NCBI GenBank assembly: GCA_002245135.1
Contig: NGBS01000926.1
Location: 1-43,417 of the forward strand
Direction of reading: 5' to 3'
Length of the DNA: 43,417 bases
Source: Proteromonas lacertae
Lineage: Eukaryota > Sar > Bigyra > Opalinata > Proteromonadidae
The notes beneath the pieces were generated by a model, which worked only from the letters and a program-made list of their open reading frames with translations, had not been told where the DNA came from and made no database searches. Position numbers and translations under genes: made by a program. Shown here piece after piece: positions 1 to 10,008 of this stretch; within the stretch, counting starts at the first letter, position 1; every line of letters begins with the position of its first letter.

Positions 1-1180
1 TTAATTCAAATGTATCAGTTGTTTTAATTGTCTTAATGTCAGTATATTATGGTGATAAAATGATTTATCCTAGCTATAATGCTATAGTTCCTGTAATATT
101 AAGTGTATATATACTATATTGTTTTAATAAATATAGTATTATCACTAATACACTAATTTGTATCATTGGTAATTATTCTTATTCTATTTACCTTATTCAT
201 TTTCCTATCAAAAGTATTATTATAAAGCATGAATCAGTGTTTTATTTATTATTAATATTATCAGTTGCTTTATCTCATAACTATATTGAAATTCCATTTT
301 ATAAAGGACCATTTATTTTTTCAAATTTAATTACATTTTTAATTTCTTCCTTATTAATACTATTATTATATATATTAATCATTAATCTTAATAGAATAGC
401 GAGTAGTAGATTAATAAAAATAAAACATTATACTTCTCCAGAATTGTTAAGGAATTTAAGATGAATCAAAGGAATTATTGCTGCTTGAATGATAAATCAA
501 CAGTTTTTAAATCATCTATACTTTTTATTGGCGATTCTCATATTCAACAATATATAATTGCCATATTTAATAGTAAATATAGATACAACTATCATTTAGT
601 TAATTTATTTGTAAATGCATATTCATATAATAATAGACTATTGAATAATTATATTAAGAATTATTTTAACAAATATTCATTCAGTCTTTGTATAATTGGA
701 AATGTCATTTTGACAAATATAACGGTTTTTGGTATGTATGGCATGTCTTATAAAGTACTAAATATATGCAAAAAAATATTACTTAGTAATGATAATCCCA
801 GGCAAACAAATGATCCAAATTCATGTACCATACACAATAAAAACAATTGTTATGGAGAAGTAAATAAAACATGCATTTTAGTTAAGAAATTAATAAAACC
901 AAATAGCAACAAAATAGATATAGCAACATTTTGGGATGAAAGAATAATAATTAATAATAAATGTTATTACTATTTTAATAATATACCAATATATTCTGAT
1001 ACAAACCATTTCAGTATTCTTTATTTGAAAACAATCTCCAAAAGAATAATTAACATAATATCAAAATATGTTGAAAATGATAATCGTTATAAATATGATC
1101 AATACTGTGGATATTATCATATGCCAAACTATAATAATGCATTAGCTAATTTAAATAATGAAAAGTGTTCTGAAACTTAG
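1..1180 (+). pseudogene. Acyltransferase-3/SGNH family protein, copy A (left arm), 5' end off the window
   Basis: This is the 3' two-thirds of a membrane O-acyltransferase gene whose complete mirror is at 13539-15361. The first part (to about 464) encodes hydrophobic helices of the acyltransferase-3 domain. The second (from 461) encodes a luminal or extracellular SGNH-like domain with the GDSH block (FIGDSHIQQY) and a late DTNH motif, which fit the serine and the Asp/His of an SGNH hydrolase fold. The frame changes near 452, where this arm has GG in a run that is GGG in the right arm. The downstream frame (461-1180) is open here but interrupted in the right arm. Either the gene is decaying or the consensus has homopolymer errors. 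The acyl acceptor is probably a sugar or lipid; it cannot be read from sequence. Confidence 0.8.
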
Positions 1181-1645
1181 TTTTAAAAAATCTTGCCATT
1201 TTCATATACAAAATCAATAAATTCAATATATTTATAGTAATATTATGTAAAACTGTGAAATATTTTCAATTAAATTATGTAAATTATTTATATTGTTTAT
1301 CATCAATCTGTCTTGATATTTCATCATTATCATCCTGATGAATCTCGCATAGTTTTGCTCATCTCTTGAGTAATATTTGAATTTAAACAAATAATTAGCA
1401 AAGTGGAATATATAAATAACTCTAGATTTAAGAGCTGTCACTAGATACAAAGATGAGTTCCAGGCTTACTCAAAAAGATTAATGGTACGAAGGAAATTAT
1501 GCTGGATAAAAGACATAATCAGGCTTACTCCAATAATTGGATAATGGATGAGATATAGATATTGGGAGAAGATTTAATTAGTTAAAAATTCTAATTCCTT
1601 AAATCATAATATCTTTGAATTGTGTTATTTGGGTTTATTATATAT
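1181..1645. other. Intergenic, left arm
   Basis: AT-rich spacer between acyltransferase A and the hAT element. A 72-codon open frame on the minus strand (1232-1450) has no recognisable motif and is probably chance. Two direct copies of a short AGGCTTACTC motif lie at about 1464 and 1522. I see no gene. Confidence 0.5.
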
Positions 1646-2617
1646 CAGGGTTGCATTTATCGGCCAAAACCTATAGGTCAAACCTATCGGTCATAGGTCA
1701 AGTGACCTACAGCTACCTGTACTAACTATTAGCTGACCTTTGTTATGTTTTCTGTTTCTAATCATTATATCATGTACATAATCAAAATATAAACCTATAT
1801 ATATCATTTCTTAAAAAACACATTTGACCGAGCGGTCGATTTACTTTTTTATTTTTGTAAATCAGATTTTATGCTCTATGATGATTAATAAAATTATAAT
1901 ATGAGTATAGTGTATGTAATATATAAGAATAAACAATGAGAAAGAAAAAGAAAAAAGCTTGGCTTGAATTAATCAATATTCATTTCTCATTTAGTAAAAG
2001 TGTGAAATAACATGTATATATATGTCATATAAAATTATAGGCAAATAAATCTACCTCCAAATGCATCAAAAGAAGTGATGAACCTTGCTGCAGCTGATAA
2101 ATTAGAGAAATTGGATTTTAACTATGAAAAGAAGTACTGGAATAATGTATATAAAATTAAAGGGAGTAATTTCTGTGTATGTATACATTGTGGTGTAGAA
2201 TACACTTGCAATAACAAAAATGGAAAAGCGATTAAGTTACATATGCAAAACGTTCACAACATTGTTGATCAAATAGACAGTAAAATAAATTGCTAATTTC
2301 GAGAAATAGAGATTTATAAAATATAAAAACATTATTTCTTATTATCATTTGGAATAGAATACTAAAAATAAATAAAATAATAAGAAGATTTAGCAAATGT
2401 GTAAGTTGTACGATAGTATTTATTTAATATTAAAAGCAAAGTATTACTACAATGTTGCAATATACTATTTTTCATTCTTTTTATAAAACAAATATCTTTC
2501 CATAATGAATTAAAATAGATTTTAATAAAATGAAGCTTGATATGTTTGACAGACCGATGGTCAACGCAAAACCAGCGGTTTTGACCTATATTGGTCGGTT
2601 GACCAATAAATACAACC

Positions 2618-2620
<3 letters not shown>
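1646..2620 (+). mobile_element. Non-autonomous hAT-type DNA transposon (left arm)
   Basis: A 975-bp element bounded by CAGGGTTG at 1646 and CAACCCTG ending at 2620. Subterminal sequences are rich in inverted copies of ACCTATAGGT, GGTCAAACC and TTGACC-like words. Flanking 8-mers TTATATAT and ATATATAT differ by one base and lie in an AT repeat, compatible with the 8-bp target duplication of hAT elements. The interior keeps a BED zinc-finger frame but no transposase core, so the element is internally deleted. It is in both palindrome arms and so inserted before the duplication or was copied with it. Confidence 0.85.
2075..2296 (+). CDS. BED-type zinc-finger remnant of a hAT transposase
   Basis: A 73-codon frame whose centre reads YWNNVYKI, then CVCIHCGVEY, then KLHMQNVH. 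This is the BED finger layout: aromatic residues, CxxC, then H(x4)H about 20 residues later. BED fingers sit at the N-terminus of many hAT transposases and bind DNA. The catalytic RNase-H core and dimerisation region are absent downstream, so this is the N-terminal leftover of the transposase. The frame begins at ATG 2075; upstream in-frame sequence is short and uncertain. Confidence 0.75.
   Translation: MMNLAAADKLEKLDFNYEKKYWNNVYKIKGSNFCVCIHCGVEYTCNNKNGKAIKLHMQNVHNIVDQIDSKINC

Positions 2621-2658
<38 letters not shown>
2621..2658. repeat. (AT)19 microsatellite
   Basis: An uninterrupted AT dinucleotide run abuts the hAT terminus. The equivalent run in the other arm is (AT)16. Confidence 0.95.
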
Positions 2659-2661
<3 letters not shown>

Positions 2662-2871
2662 TAACCGTTGTAAAGGCTTGATCAAATAAGTTATTATAAT
2701 AAGGATTTATTAATTATAATAATGGATATGTTACATATCTTCGATATGAATAATACTAATACAGCTTTTTTTCTTCCTTTTAATTTAATAATAGTTTAAT
2801 AGTAATTATTTAGGTTGGTATTTCTATAATTATAGTGAAAACAATAAAATTAAAACAAACATTAAAGATTT

Positions 2872-4717
2872 ATGTTTAGAAAAGATATTGAGGGATTGAG
2901 AGGTTTAGCTGTTTTGTTTGTTGTTTTATATCATTGTGATTTGATATTTTTTTCTGGAGGATTTATTGGTGTTGATATATTCTTTACTATATCTGGTTAT
3001 TTAATTACTGGAATAGTTTTTTAAAAATATACAAATAAATAACTTGTCTATTTTAAGTTTTTATAATAATAGATGTAAAAGGATATTACCAAATTCAATT
3101 ATTGTGATAGTTGTAATTGGATTATTACAGTATAAAAATGAAGATATAGCATATAGCATAAAAATATATAAGGATTGTATTTGGGCTATTCTTTTCAATG
3201 CAAATACTAATTATTACATCCAATCTTTAGATTATTATCAATCCTTTCAAAAACAAACCCCAATTCTACACTATTGGTCATTATCATTAGAAGAGCAATT
3301 TTATTTCATATACCCATTTCTTGTATTATTATTATATAAATATGATATTAATACAATACTACTATTTTTTCTCTTTATTTCTTAATATATATGTATAAAG
3401 TATACATATTTAGATAAATCATTTTCATATTATATTATTTTTTCTAGAGCATGGCAAATCCTTTCAGGTGGTATGGTTAAGATATATGAAAATGAATATA
3501 ATGTAATTAAATATTCAAATATATCACTTTTGATGTTAATATTATTATCAAATATGTATAATAAATATATTAATTATCCTGGATTATATTCTATATTAAC
3601 AATTATATTATCCGTTCTAATATTAAAAAGTGACAATGAATATAACATAATATTAGAAACAAAAATACTAAGAAAATGTGGAGAATTGTCATTTTCTTTA
3701 TATCTTGTTCATTATCCTATTATAACATTAATTACTGATGATAGAGTAACATATAAATTATTTTTAATGTTAATATTTACATATGCTTTACATTTACTAG
3801 TCGAAAAGCCTTTTCGTTATAACAATAATCTTTACAAAATATACTCGCCATTAAAATTAAGTCTATTAATTATAACATTAACAATTCTGTTATTATTAGA
3901 GTTAATTAATCTATTAAATTTTATATTATATAATAAAAAGAACTCTAAAAAATACGAATATAAAACATTGCAGAATAATTTCAATACTTTTGTAAAATTA
4001 GGATGTTATGTATGTTGTTCAAATGAATTAAATGAAGTAGTATTTAATAAAAACATTTTCTTTCTAGGAGATTCACATGCAAGAGCATTAATATTCTCAA
4101 TTCAAGAATATGCTAAGAAATATGGATGGAAAATCTATCATAGATGGATTCCATATATTAATGTAATAAACAATAACATTAAACTATATGAAAAAATATT
4201 AGGTAACAAAGTGTATGATTTAATTATCACTACATATAAGTATCCTACTAATAAAAATGAAAGGATATTATTCCAAACAAACTTTATTACAAACTTGAAG
4301 TTTATAATCTCAAAAGCTGAATATATTATAGTTGTTGATGACAATCCATGTCTTACAATTAATCCCAATGAAATATTAGTGTATAATAATCGTGAATTTG
4401 TCTATCTAAATAAAGAATGTAAATTGTCGCCTTCATTTGTTTTACCGAATATTACTAAAATAAAACATATTAGTTTCTCCAAATATTATTTTAAAAGAGA
4501 CAAATGTTTTTTAGTTTATAACAAAACAGTTGTATATATTGATGATAATCATTTATCAATTGATTTTCTAAGAGTTATAGGAAAAGAATTGTTTATCAAA
4601 ATAATTACATTACCACGCTTTAATATTACTAATAGAAAAATGAACTTTACATATGATTGCATCTTCTGGATTCCACAAAAAGATCCACATTATCAACATT
4701 GTAAAAAGTGTGTATAA
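2872..4717 (+). pseudogene. Acyltransferase-3/SGNH family protein, copy B (left arm)
   Basis: A second, diverged member of the same family lies tandem to copy A in the same orientation. The ATG at 2872 begins [20 protein letters not shown] with [10 protein letters not shown] following. Helices continue to about residue 350; the SGNH part has FFLGDSHARA near residue 400 and IDDNH near 555. There is one extra T in the T-run near 3020 relative to the right arm, which shifts frame, and an in-frame TAA near 3383 shared by both arms. Beyond that stop the frame stays open through KSFSYYIIFSRAWQILSGG, which aligns with copy A (GYYFLSSRSWEFVFGALV). The stop therefore looks like a later lesion in a once longer protein of about 614 residues. 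Confidence 0.8.
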
Positions 4718-4884
4718 TGAATTGTATTGATTATACCCTAAAAAATACAAATTAGGGATATTATTCCTACATCAGCTTGATAATCACACCAAGAAAAGAC
4801 TACGATGTGGAGTATTCGCTACCTACAAGACAAGAAGATGGAGTTTTTTGGTAGGAAATCCCATCTTTGTTATACAATATAAGA

Positions 4885-4978
4885 GGTTATTTAACAGATT
4901 TAGGAGAAAAAGATTCTAGATCTTCTTATATTGTTGCTATAAATAATGTTATTAATAATTATAAACATTGTAAATATA
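4885..4978 (+). pseudogene. Captured fragment of a GT11-like glycosyltransferase gene
   Basis: About 94 bp nearly identical to 17249-17364 inside the glycosyltransferase gene at 16655-17623. The shared words include GGAGAAAAAGATTCTAGA and a long run ending AACATTGTAAAT. The fragment lacks 21 nt relative to the gene, next to paired TCTAG words, and has a few substitutions. It is flanked by unrelated sequence, so a short internal gene piece was copied into the arm. Confidence 0.85.
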
Positions 4979-5012
4979 TATGTATAACCGTAAGAATATC
5001 ACTGTAGGTAGG

Positions 5013-5095
5013 TAACCCGTACCAGACTATTCTTAGGTGCCTTCTACGGATAAGAATAAGCGATTTGAGTGTAAATTAGTTTTTGGTACGGGTTA
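5013..5095. repeat. Small foldback sequence with nested inverted repeats
   Basis: TAACCCGTACCA at the left end pairs with TGGTACGGGTTA at the right end (12 bp). Inside, ATTCTTA and TAAGAAT form a second pair. The whole is about 83 bp and more GC-rich than its surroundings. It could be a tiny MITE-like element or a structured RNA or DNA site. Confidence 0.6.
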
Positions 5096-5484
5096 TACTG
5101 GAGTAAGCGGTGAGTTTAAATTTCTTTATATATTTTTGTGTATGAGTAATTGAAAACTTTTTTTAGAACGGCTGTTCAAATTTTTAATACCCTATTTCTA
5201 GTGGTGTTACAGCCTTTATATTAAATTTCTTCTAGATATAGATAAGTAATTAAGAGTTTCTGAAACTATCTGTGAATTTCGTTTACTTACGATTATTTCA
5301 TTTTGACATTAGTTTAAAAATTGAGATCCAAACAAAAGTTCATAATATCTGCAATTAGGACCTCCAATTATTTCCGTAATAATATGTTTATTTAATATAA
5401 AAAAAATACAAAACATTTTCACAAAGCAAACCTCAAGTTTGAATGATTTTAATATTTTCATTTTTTAAGCTCTTTATTCAATAG

Positions 5485-5724
5485 ATGAATTAGAAATATT
5501 ATTATGTGGTTTTATGATTAATATACAAAGACACAGTGGTGCTAGAATTAAAATAAAGTGAATATGTTACATATTAGAAGTGATCTCAAAGAGAAGTCCA
5601 AAAAATGAATTAGAAATATTATTATGTGGTTTTATGATTAATATACAAAGACACAGTGGTGCTAGAATTAAGATACAGTAAATGTGTTACATGTTATTTT
5701 ATGGTTACTAGTCATTATGGATAA
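5485..5724 (+). repeat. 120-bp imperfect tandem duplication, left arm only
   Basis: Two units offset by exactly 120 bp share GAATTAGAAATATTATTATG through ACACAGTGGTGCTAGAATTA and then diverge slightly. The right arm has one unit, matching the second one here. Confidence 0.85.
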
Positions 5725-6263
5725 TTTAATTAAAATATGAAAGAGAATATTGTTTTTGGTTGTTACAATTAAATTGAATATGTAGATGAAGTAATATACT
5801 AACAATGTTGATGATGAACATCAAGAATTGTAGCAGAATTAGGAAAATGTTTGAGAAGAAGATTTATTGGAATTTAAATGGTGAATCTGACACACCCACT
5901 GGCTTTTAGTTATTTAGCAAAGGAAAGAAAAATAATAGTAACAACTACTCTAGTAATAAACTTAATATCTGGATCTAATTATAAAATAATATGGATCGAA
6001 TAAGATTTGATTGTTGATGCTCTTTTAGACAGATCTTAGATATGCTATTTATACACATATTTATTTTTCTTCTTGTATGGAATACAACATAGTGTTGATT
6101 GGTTATCCTCAATAATTCTTTTTTAATAATAAAATAAAGGGGTATTTGGAGGAAATTTTGGTTAATTAAGAATTGCATTTCTACTAGTTTTGTTGTTTGT
6201 TTTGAAATAAAGCTGTAATTTTTTATTTGCGTATATCTAATTATATAGACTAATTGTACCAGT

Positions 6264-8295
6264 ATGAATAAAATTGAAATTGTAAATGAATGTGTAGTGA
6301 TTCCTGTTAGCAGGGACAGTCACTCAATAGTCGATGGCAGATGTAAAGAGCTGGCAAAGGTGTGCAAAATATACCCACCTTTTGAGACGTTTGCAGATAT
6401 ACACGAAGATATATTTAAATCCAAGTTCAAAACGAAAGGTGATGTTTATTTTATCGTTCATCTTTATGGGTATCAAGTAGGTTTTAAACCAGTTGTGTAT
6501 TATTCAAGTCATGCAAAGAAGGAATTAACATTTTCCTGTGATTATGAAGGAGGATGTAATTTTTGCGTTAAGGTTGATTATACTAAAGAAATAATAGTTG
6601 AATTTACATCTCACAATCATAAGTTGAATAGAATAATAGATAAAAGAACAATTTATAAATTGACTAATGATATTGAAAATGAAGTAATTTCAATGGCTAA
6701 GAACACAAAATCATTATTGCCAAATATTATTAAAACAGTTAAGGATAGATATAGAATAACTAATAATGTAGAAAAGCAGATAAAAACAAAAGTTATTAAT
6801 TTCAAAAAAGAATTAAGAAATGAAGAAGAAGGGATGCGAAGATTTTTCTTTAATGCTGAACAAAAATATACTGTATACAAAAATAAAGATACAGTTTTAG
6901 TTATTATGGACCAAGAAAGGGTGCAAAAATATTCGACTTTGGTTTGTGATGGAACTTTCAATGTATTTTTGAATAATATGCAACTGTATCTAGCACAAGT
7001 TATTGTTAGTTGCTTTTGCAATAACTAGAAAAAAAGACAAATCCACATATCTTTTTATATATCAAAAACTTAATACAAACGGCAATATAGTAAGTGTTAT
7101 ACATGACAAAGAGCTTGCCGTTTTATATGCCCTTCGTGAATTAAATATCCAGTTTGTTATAGATACCTTCCACTTTCTAATATATATTCGAGATAAAGCA
7201 TTAAAAAGTATTTTATATAATTATATAACCAATCCACTGCAAAGAGAAATAATTGTAGAAAATACAAGTGATAAATATAAGTCGTATTTTACAAAAGATG
7301 GTGTTTCTGAAATGGGTATATATGGATGCCATAGCACTAGCGCGGTTGAAGTATTAAATCATTATATTAAAAGTTCACTTAAACATCGTAGATCCAGATA
7401 TGATGCAGTATTGACAGTATTGGAAGACATCTACAAAAAACAATATAAAATAATTAATGAAATCATTACTGTTAATAACGATAAATTAGATGAAATATCC
7501 TCGATGCTATGGGATGAATGTGCTGCAAATTTCATTTATCAAAGTTCAATTCTTTGCGATTCAATTTATGAATGTTGGTATAATGAAGAAAAAAGTGAGT
7601 ATATTTTGAAGAATGAGAATGATAAATATATTGTAAGTTGTAATAATGATGTAATTAGCTGTAATTGTGGATATAGAATGGTAACAGGAATACCATGTTC
7701 GCATATACTTTATATTAAAGTAAAATTTGATATAAAAGTGAATACTTATAAATTAATATGCAACGAGTGTTTTAAAAGTTACTTTTTTAGTAGTATACCA
7801 ATTACAGATTGTTATTTCAGTAAAATTCATTATCCAACAGAAGTAGTAGAAAGTATAGAAAAAAATTTAAATGAAAAAGAGGTATATAATAACATTATTA
7901 ATTATGAAAACATAAACATTGATGAAGAAGAATTTATCAAATTAAAAGCTTCTATTCATAAATCATATTTTTCATCTATGTTACAAAGTATTAAAGATGA
8001 TACAATAACAGAAATATTCCAATCACTAATAAATTATATATATGATAAAATAGCAGAAAATGAATTTAAAAAATTCATAGCAAAAGATTATAGCAATATT
8101 GAAAAAGAAGCATCAGAGATAATAATAACAGCAATATATTTATTCATAAGTAATTCTGAGGAAGGATATAAAATAATTAAAGATGATGCTACTTTAAACT
8201 ATATAAATAATCTCTCTACAAAAAGAACAATTTATATGTCAAAGAGGATTGAATGTTCATACGAAAAAAAGAATAAAAGAAAGAAAATAAACTAA
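6264..8295 (+). pseudogene. MULE transposase
   Basis: The N-terminal part (about 250 residues) has a WRKY/GCM1- or FLYWCH-like zinc-binding region (SCDYEGGCNFCVKV then HNH) followed by the start of the MULE catalytic domain (LVCDGTFNVFLNNMQLYL, first Asp). After about 7010 the frame moves by one base. The C-terminal part (7003-8295) carries the rest of the DDE domain (VIHDKELAVLYAL) and a SWIM zinc finger (CNCGYRMVTGIPCSH, the CxC-x(n)-CxH signature). MULE transposases cut and paste DNA flanked by inverted repeats. One frameshift is visible and otherwise the 670-odd codons are open, so the copy is young or the shift is a sequencing error. The C-terminal extension is lysine-rich. Confidence 0.88.
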
Positions 8296-8879
8296 ATTTT
8301 AATTATAATATTATATAATTATAATGGTTATATTATACGATTTTATTATTTTATCTTGAATATCTATTCAAATACTATACCATTATACTATCAATATTTT
8401 ATCATTTATTCATTCTTTTATCATGTATTTACATTCTTCATATAAACTGTAATAATATATATTAATATTTTCTTTTGTTTTATTGATATTATTATCTTCA
8501 TTGAATAACAATTTCTTATTATCAATATTGATAATACACTTCTCTAATCACATTCTAATTCATTAAATTCTTATAGTGTTGTGAAGTATAAATCATATAA
8601 TCTCATATTCTCTTCTTTTCTAATACTTATTTATTATTAAATGAAATTAATATCACATTAACAAATTATTATAGTATTTAAAATATCAATTTCAATCCTT
8701 TTGAAGTAATTTTTAACTAACATAGCTTAAAAACATTTATTAACACTTTTTTAATCATTCTAATGAAATCGAAATATTCAGTTATAGCATCTTAACTTCA
8801 AATCAATTATGCTACATCCTTATATAGCAATAAACTATAAAATATTTTCATAATAATCTAATGGCTATTAGAATAAGTA
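8296..8879. other. AT-rich non-coding end of the spacer
   Basis: Downstream of the transposase stop. Very AT-rich, no open frame of note, and no inverted match to 5967-6263. Confidence 0.5.
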
Positions 8880-9630
8880 ATTAAGTCTATTACTAGAGTT
8901 GTTGTTACTGTTATTTTTCCTTCCTTTGCTAAATAACTAAAAGCCAGTGGGTGTGTCAGATTCACCATTTAAATTCCAATAAATCTTCTTCTCAAACATT
9001 TTCCTAATTCTGCTACAATTCTTGATGTTCATCATCAACATTGTTAGTATATTACTTCATCTACATATTCAATTTAATTGTAACAACCAAAAACAATATT
9101 CTCTTTCATATTTTAATTAAATTATCCATAATGACTAGTAACCATAAAATAACATGTAACACATTTACTGTATCTTAATTCTAGCACCACTGTGTCTTTG
9201 TATATTAATCATAAAACCACATAATAATATTTCTAATTCATCTATTGAATAAAGAGCTTAAAAAATGAAAATATTAAAATCATTCAAACTTGAGGTTTGC
9301 TTTGTGAAAATGTTTTGTATTTTTTTTATATTAAATAAACATATTATTACGGAAATAATTGGAGGTCCTAATTGCAGATATTATGAACTTTTGTTTGGAT
9401 CTCAATTTTTAAACTAATGTCAAAATGAAATAATCGTAAGTAAACGAAATTCACAGATAGTTTCAGAAACTCTTAATTACTTATCTATATCTAGAAGAAA
9501 TTTAATATAAAGGCTGTAACACCACTAGAAATAGGGTATTAAAAATTTGAACAGCCGTTCTAAAAAAAGTTTTCAATTACTCATACACAAAAATATATAA
9601 AGAAATTTAAACTCACCGCTTACTCCAGTA

Positions 9631-9713
9631 TAACCCGTACCAAAAACTAATTTACACTCAAATCGCTTATTCTTATCCGTAGAAGGCACCTAAGAATAGT
9701 CTGGTACGGGTTA
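9631..9713. repeat. Small foldback sequence, right-arm mirror
   Basis: Mirror of 5013-5095 with the same 12-bp ends. Confidence 0.6.
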
Positions 9714-9747
9714 CCTACCTACAGTGATATTCTTACGGTTATACATA

Positions 9748-9841
9748 TATATTTACAATGTTTATAATTATTAATAACATTATTTATAGCAACAATATAA
9801 GAAGATCTAGAATCTTTTTCTCCTAAATCTGTTAAATAACC
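9748..9841 (-). pseudogene. Captured GT11-like fragment, right-arm mirror
   Basis: Reverse complement of 4885-4978, with the same 21-nt gap relative to 17249-17364. Confidence 0.85.
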
Positions 9842-10008
9842 TCTTATATTGTATAACAAAGATGGGATTTCCTACCAAAAAACTCCATCTTCTTGTCTTG
9901 TAGGTAGCGAATACTCCACATCGTAGTCTTTTCTTGGTGTGATTATCAAGCTGATGTAGGAATAATATCCCTAATTTGTATTTTTTAGGGTATAATCAAT
10001 ACAATTCA

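Larger units (their letters stand above)
1..5966. repeat. Left arm of a giant inverted repeat (palindrome)
   Basis: The sequence from the window start to about 5966 is repeated in inverted orientation at 8880-14718. Proteins encoded in the two arms are identical over long stretches, for example the 414-residue frame at 3473-4717 and its mirror at 10009-11253. Paired coordinates sum to 14719-14726 over most of the arm and to 14846 inside a 120-bp duplication present only here. Identity is near complete out to about 5928, then falls over the last 35-40 bp. The arm continues beyond the window, so its outer end is unknown. Confidence 0.97.
4718..5966. other. Non-coding inner part of the left arm
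   Basis: Contains a captured glycosyltransferase fragment (4885-4978), a small foldback (5013-5095) and a 120-bp tandem duplication (5485-5724). The rest is AT-rich with no recognisable gene. The last 40 bp match the right arm only imperfectly. Confidence 0.6.
5967..8879 (+). mobile_element. MULE-type DNA transposon in the palindrome spacer
   Basis: The 2.9-kb spacer between the arms encodes a Mutator-like (MULE) transposase (6264-8295). No inverted repeat is visible inside the spacer itself, so any terminal inverted repeats of this element must be the inner ends of the palindrome arms. Element boundaries are therefore not defined here. Confidence 0.7.
8880..10008. other. Non-coding inner part of the right arm
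   Basis: Mirror of 4718-5966 with a single copy of the 120-bp unit; no gene recognised besides the mirrored fragment and foldback. Confidence 0.6.

Noticed and set aside
1232-1450. 72-codon minus-strand frame and its mirror at 13269-13487
   Set aside because: No motif, and codon content typical of AT-rich non-coding DNA.
1646-2620. Short inverted words as a CRISPR array
   Set aside because: Repeats are irregularly spaced, inverted and confined to transposon ends in a eukaryotic context.
2362-2685. Open frame with an IY repeat and its mirror at 12040-12357
   Set aside because: It is the AT microsatellite read through the hAT terminus; not a gene.
4138-4368. Antisense frame within acyltransferase B and its mirror at 10358-10588
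   Set aside because: Shadow of the conserved coding strand.
2872-4717. Acyltransferase genes as bacterial contamination
   Set aside because: They sit among eukaryotic elements, share the local base composition, and adjoin intron-containing genes; the family also occurs in animals.
6653-7021. Antisense 122-codon frame in the transposase
   Set aside because: Shadow of the MULE transposase.
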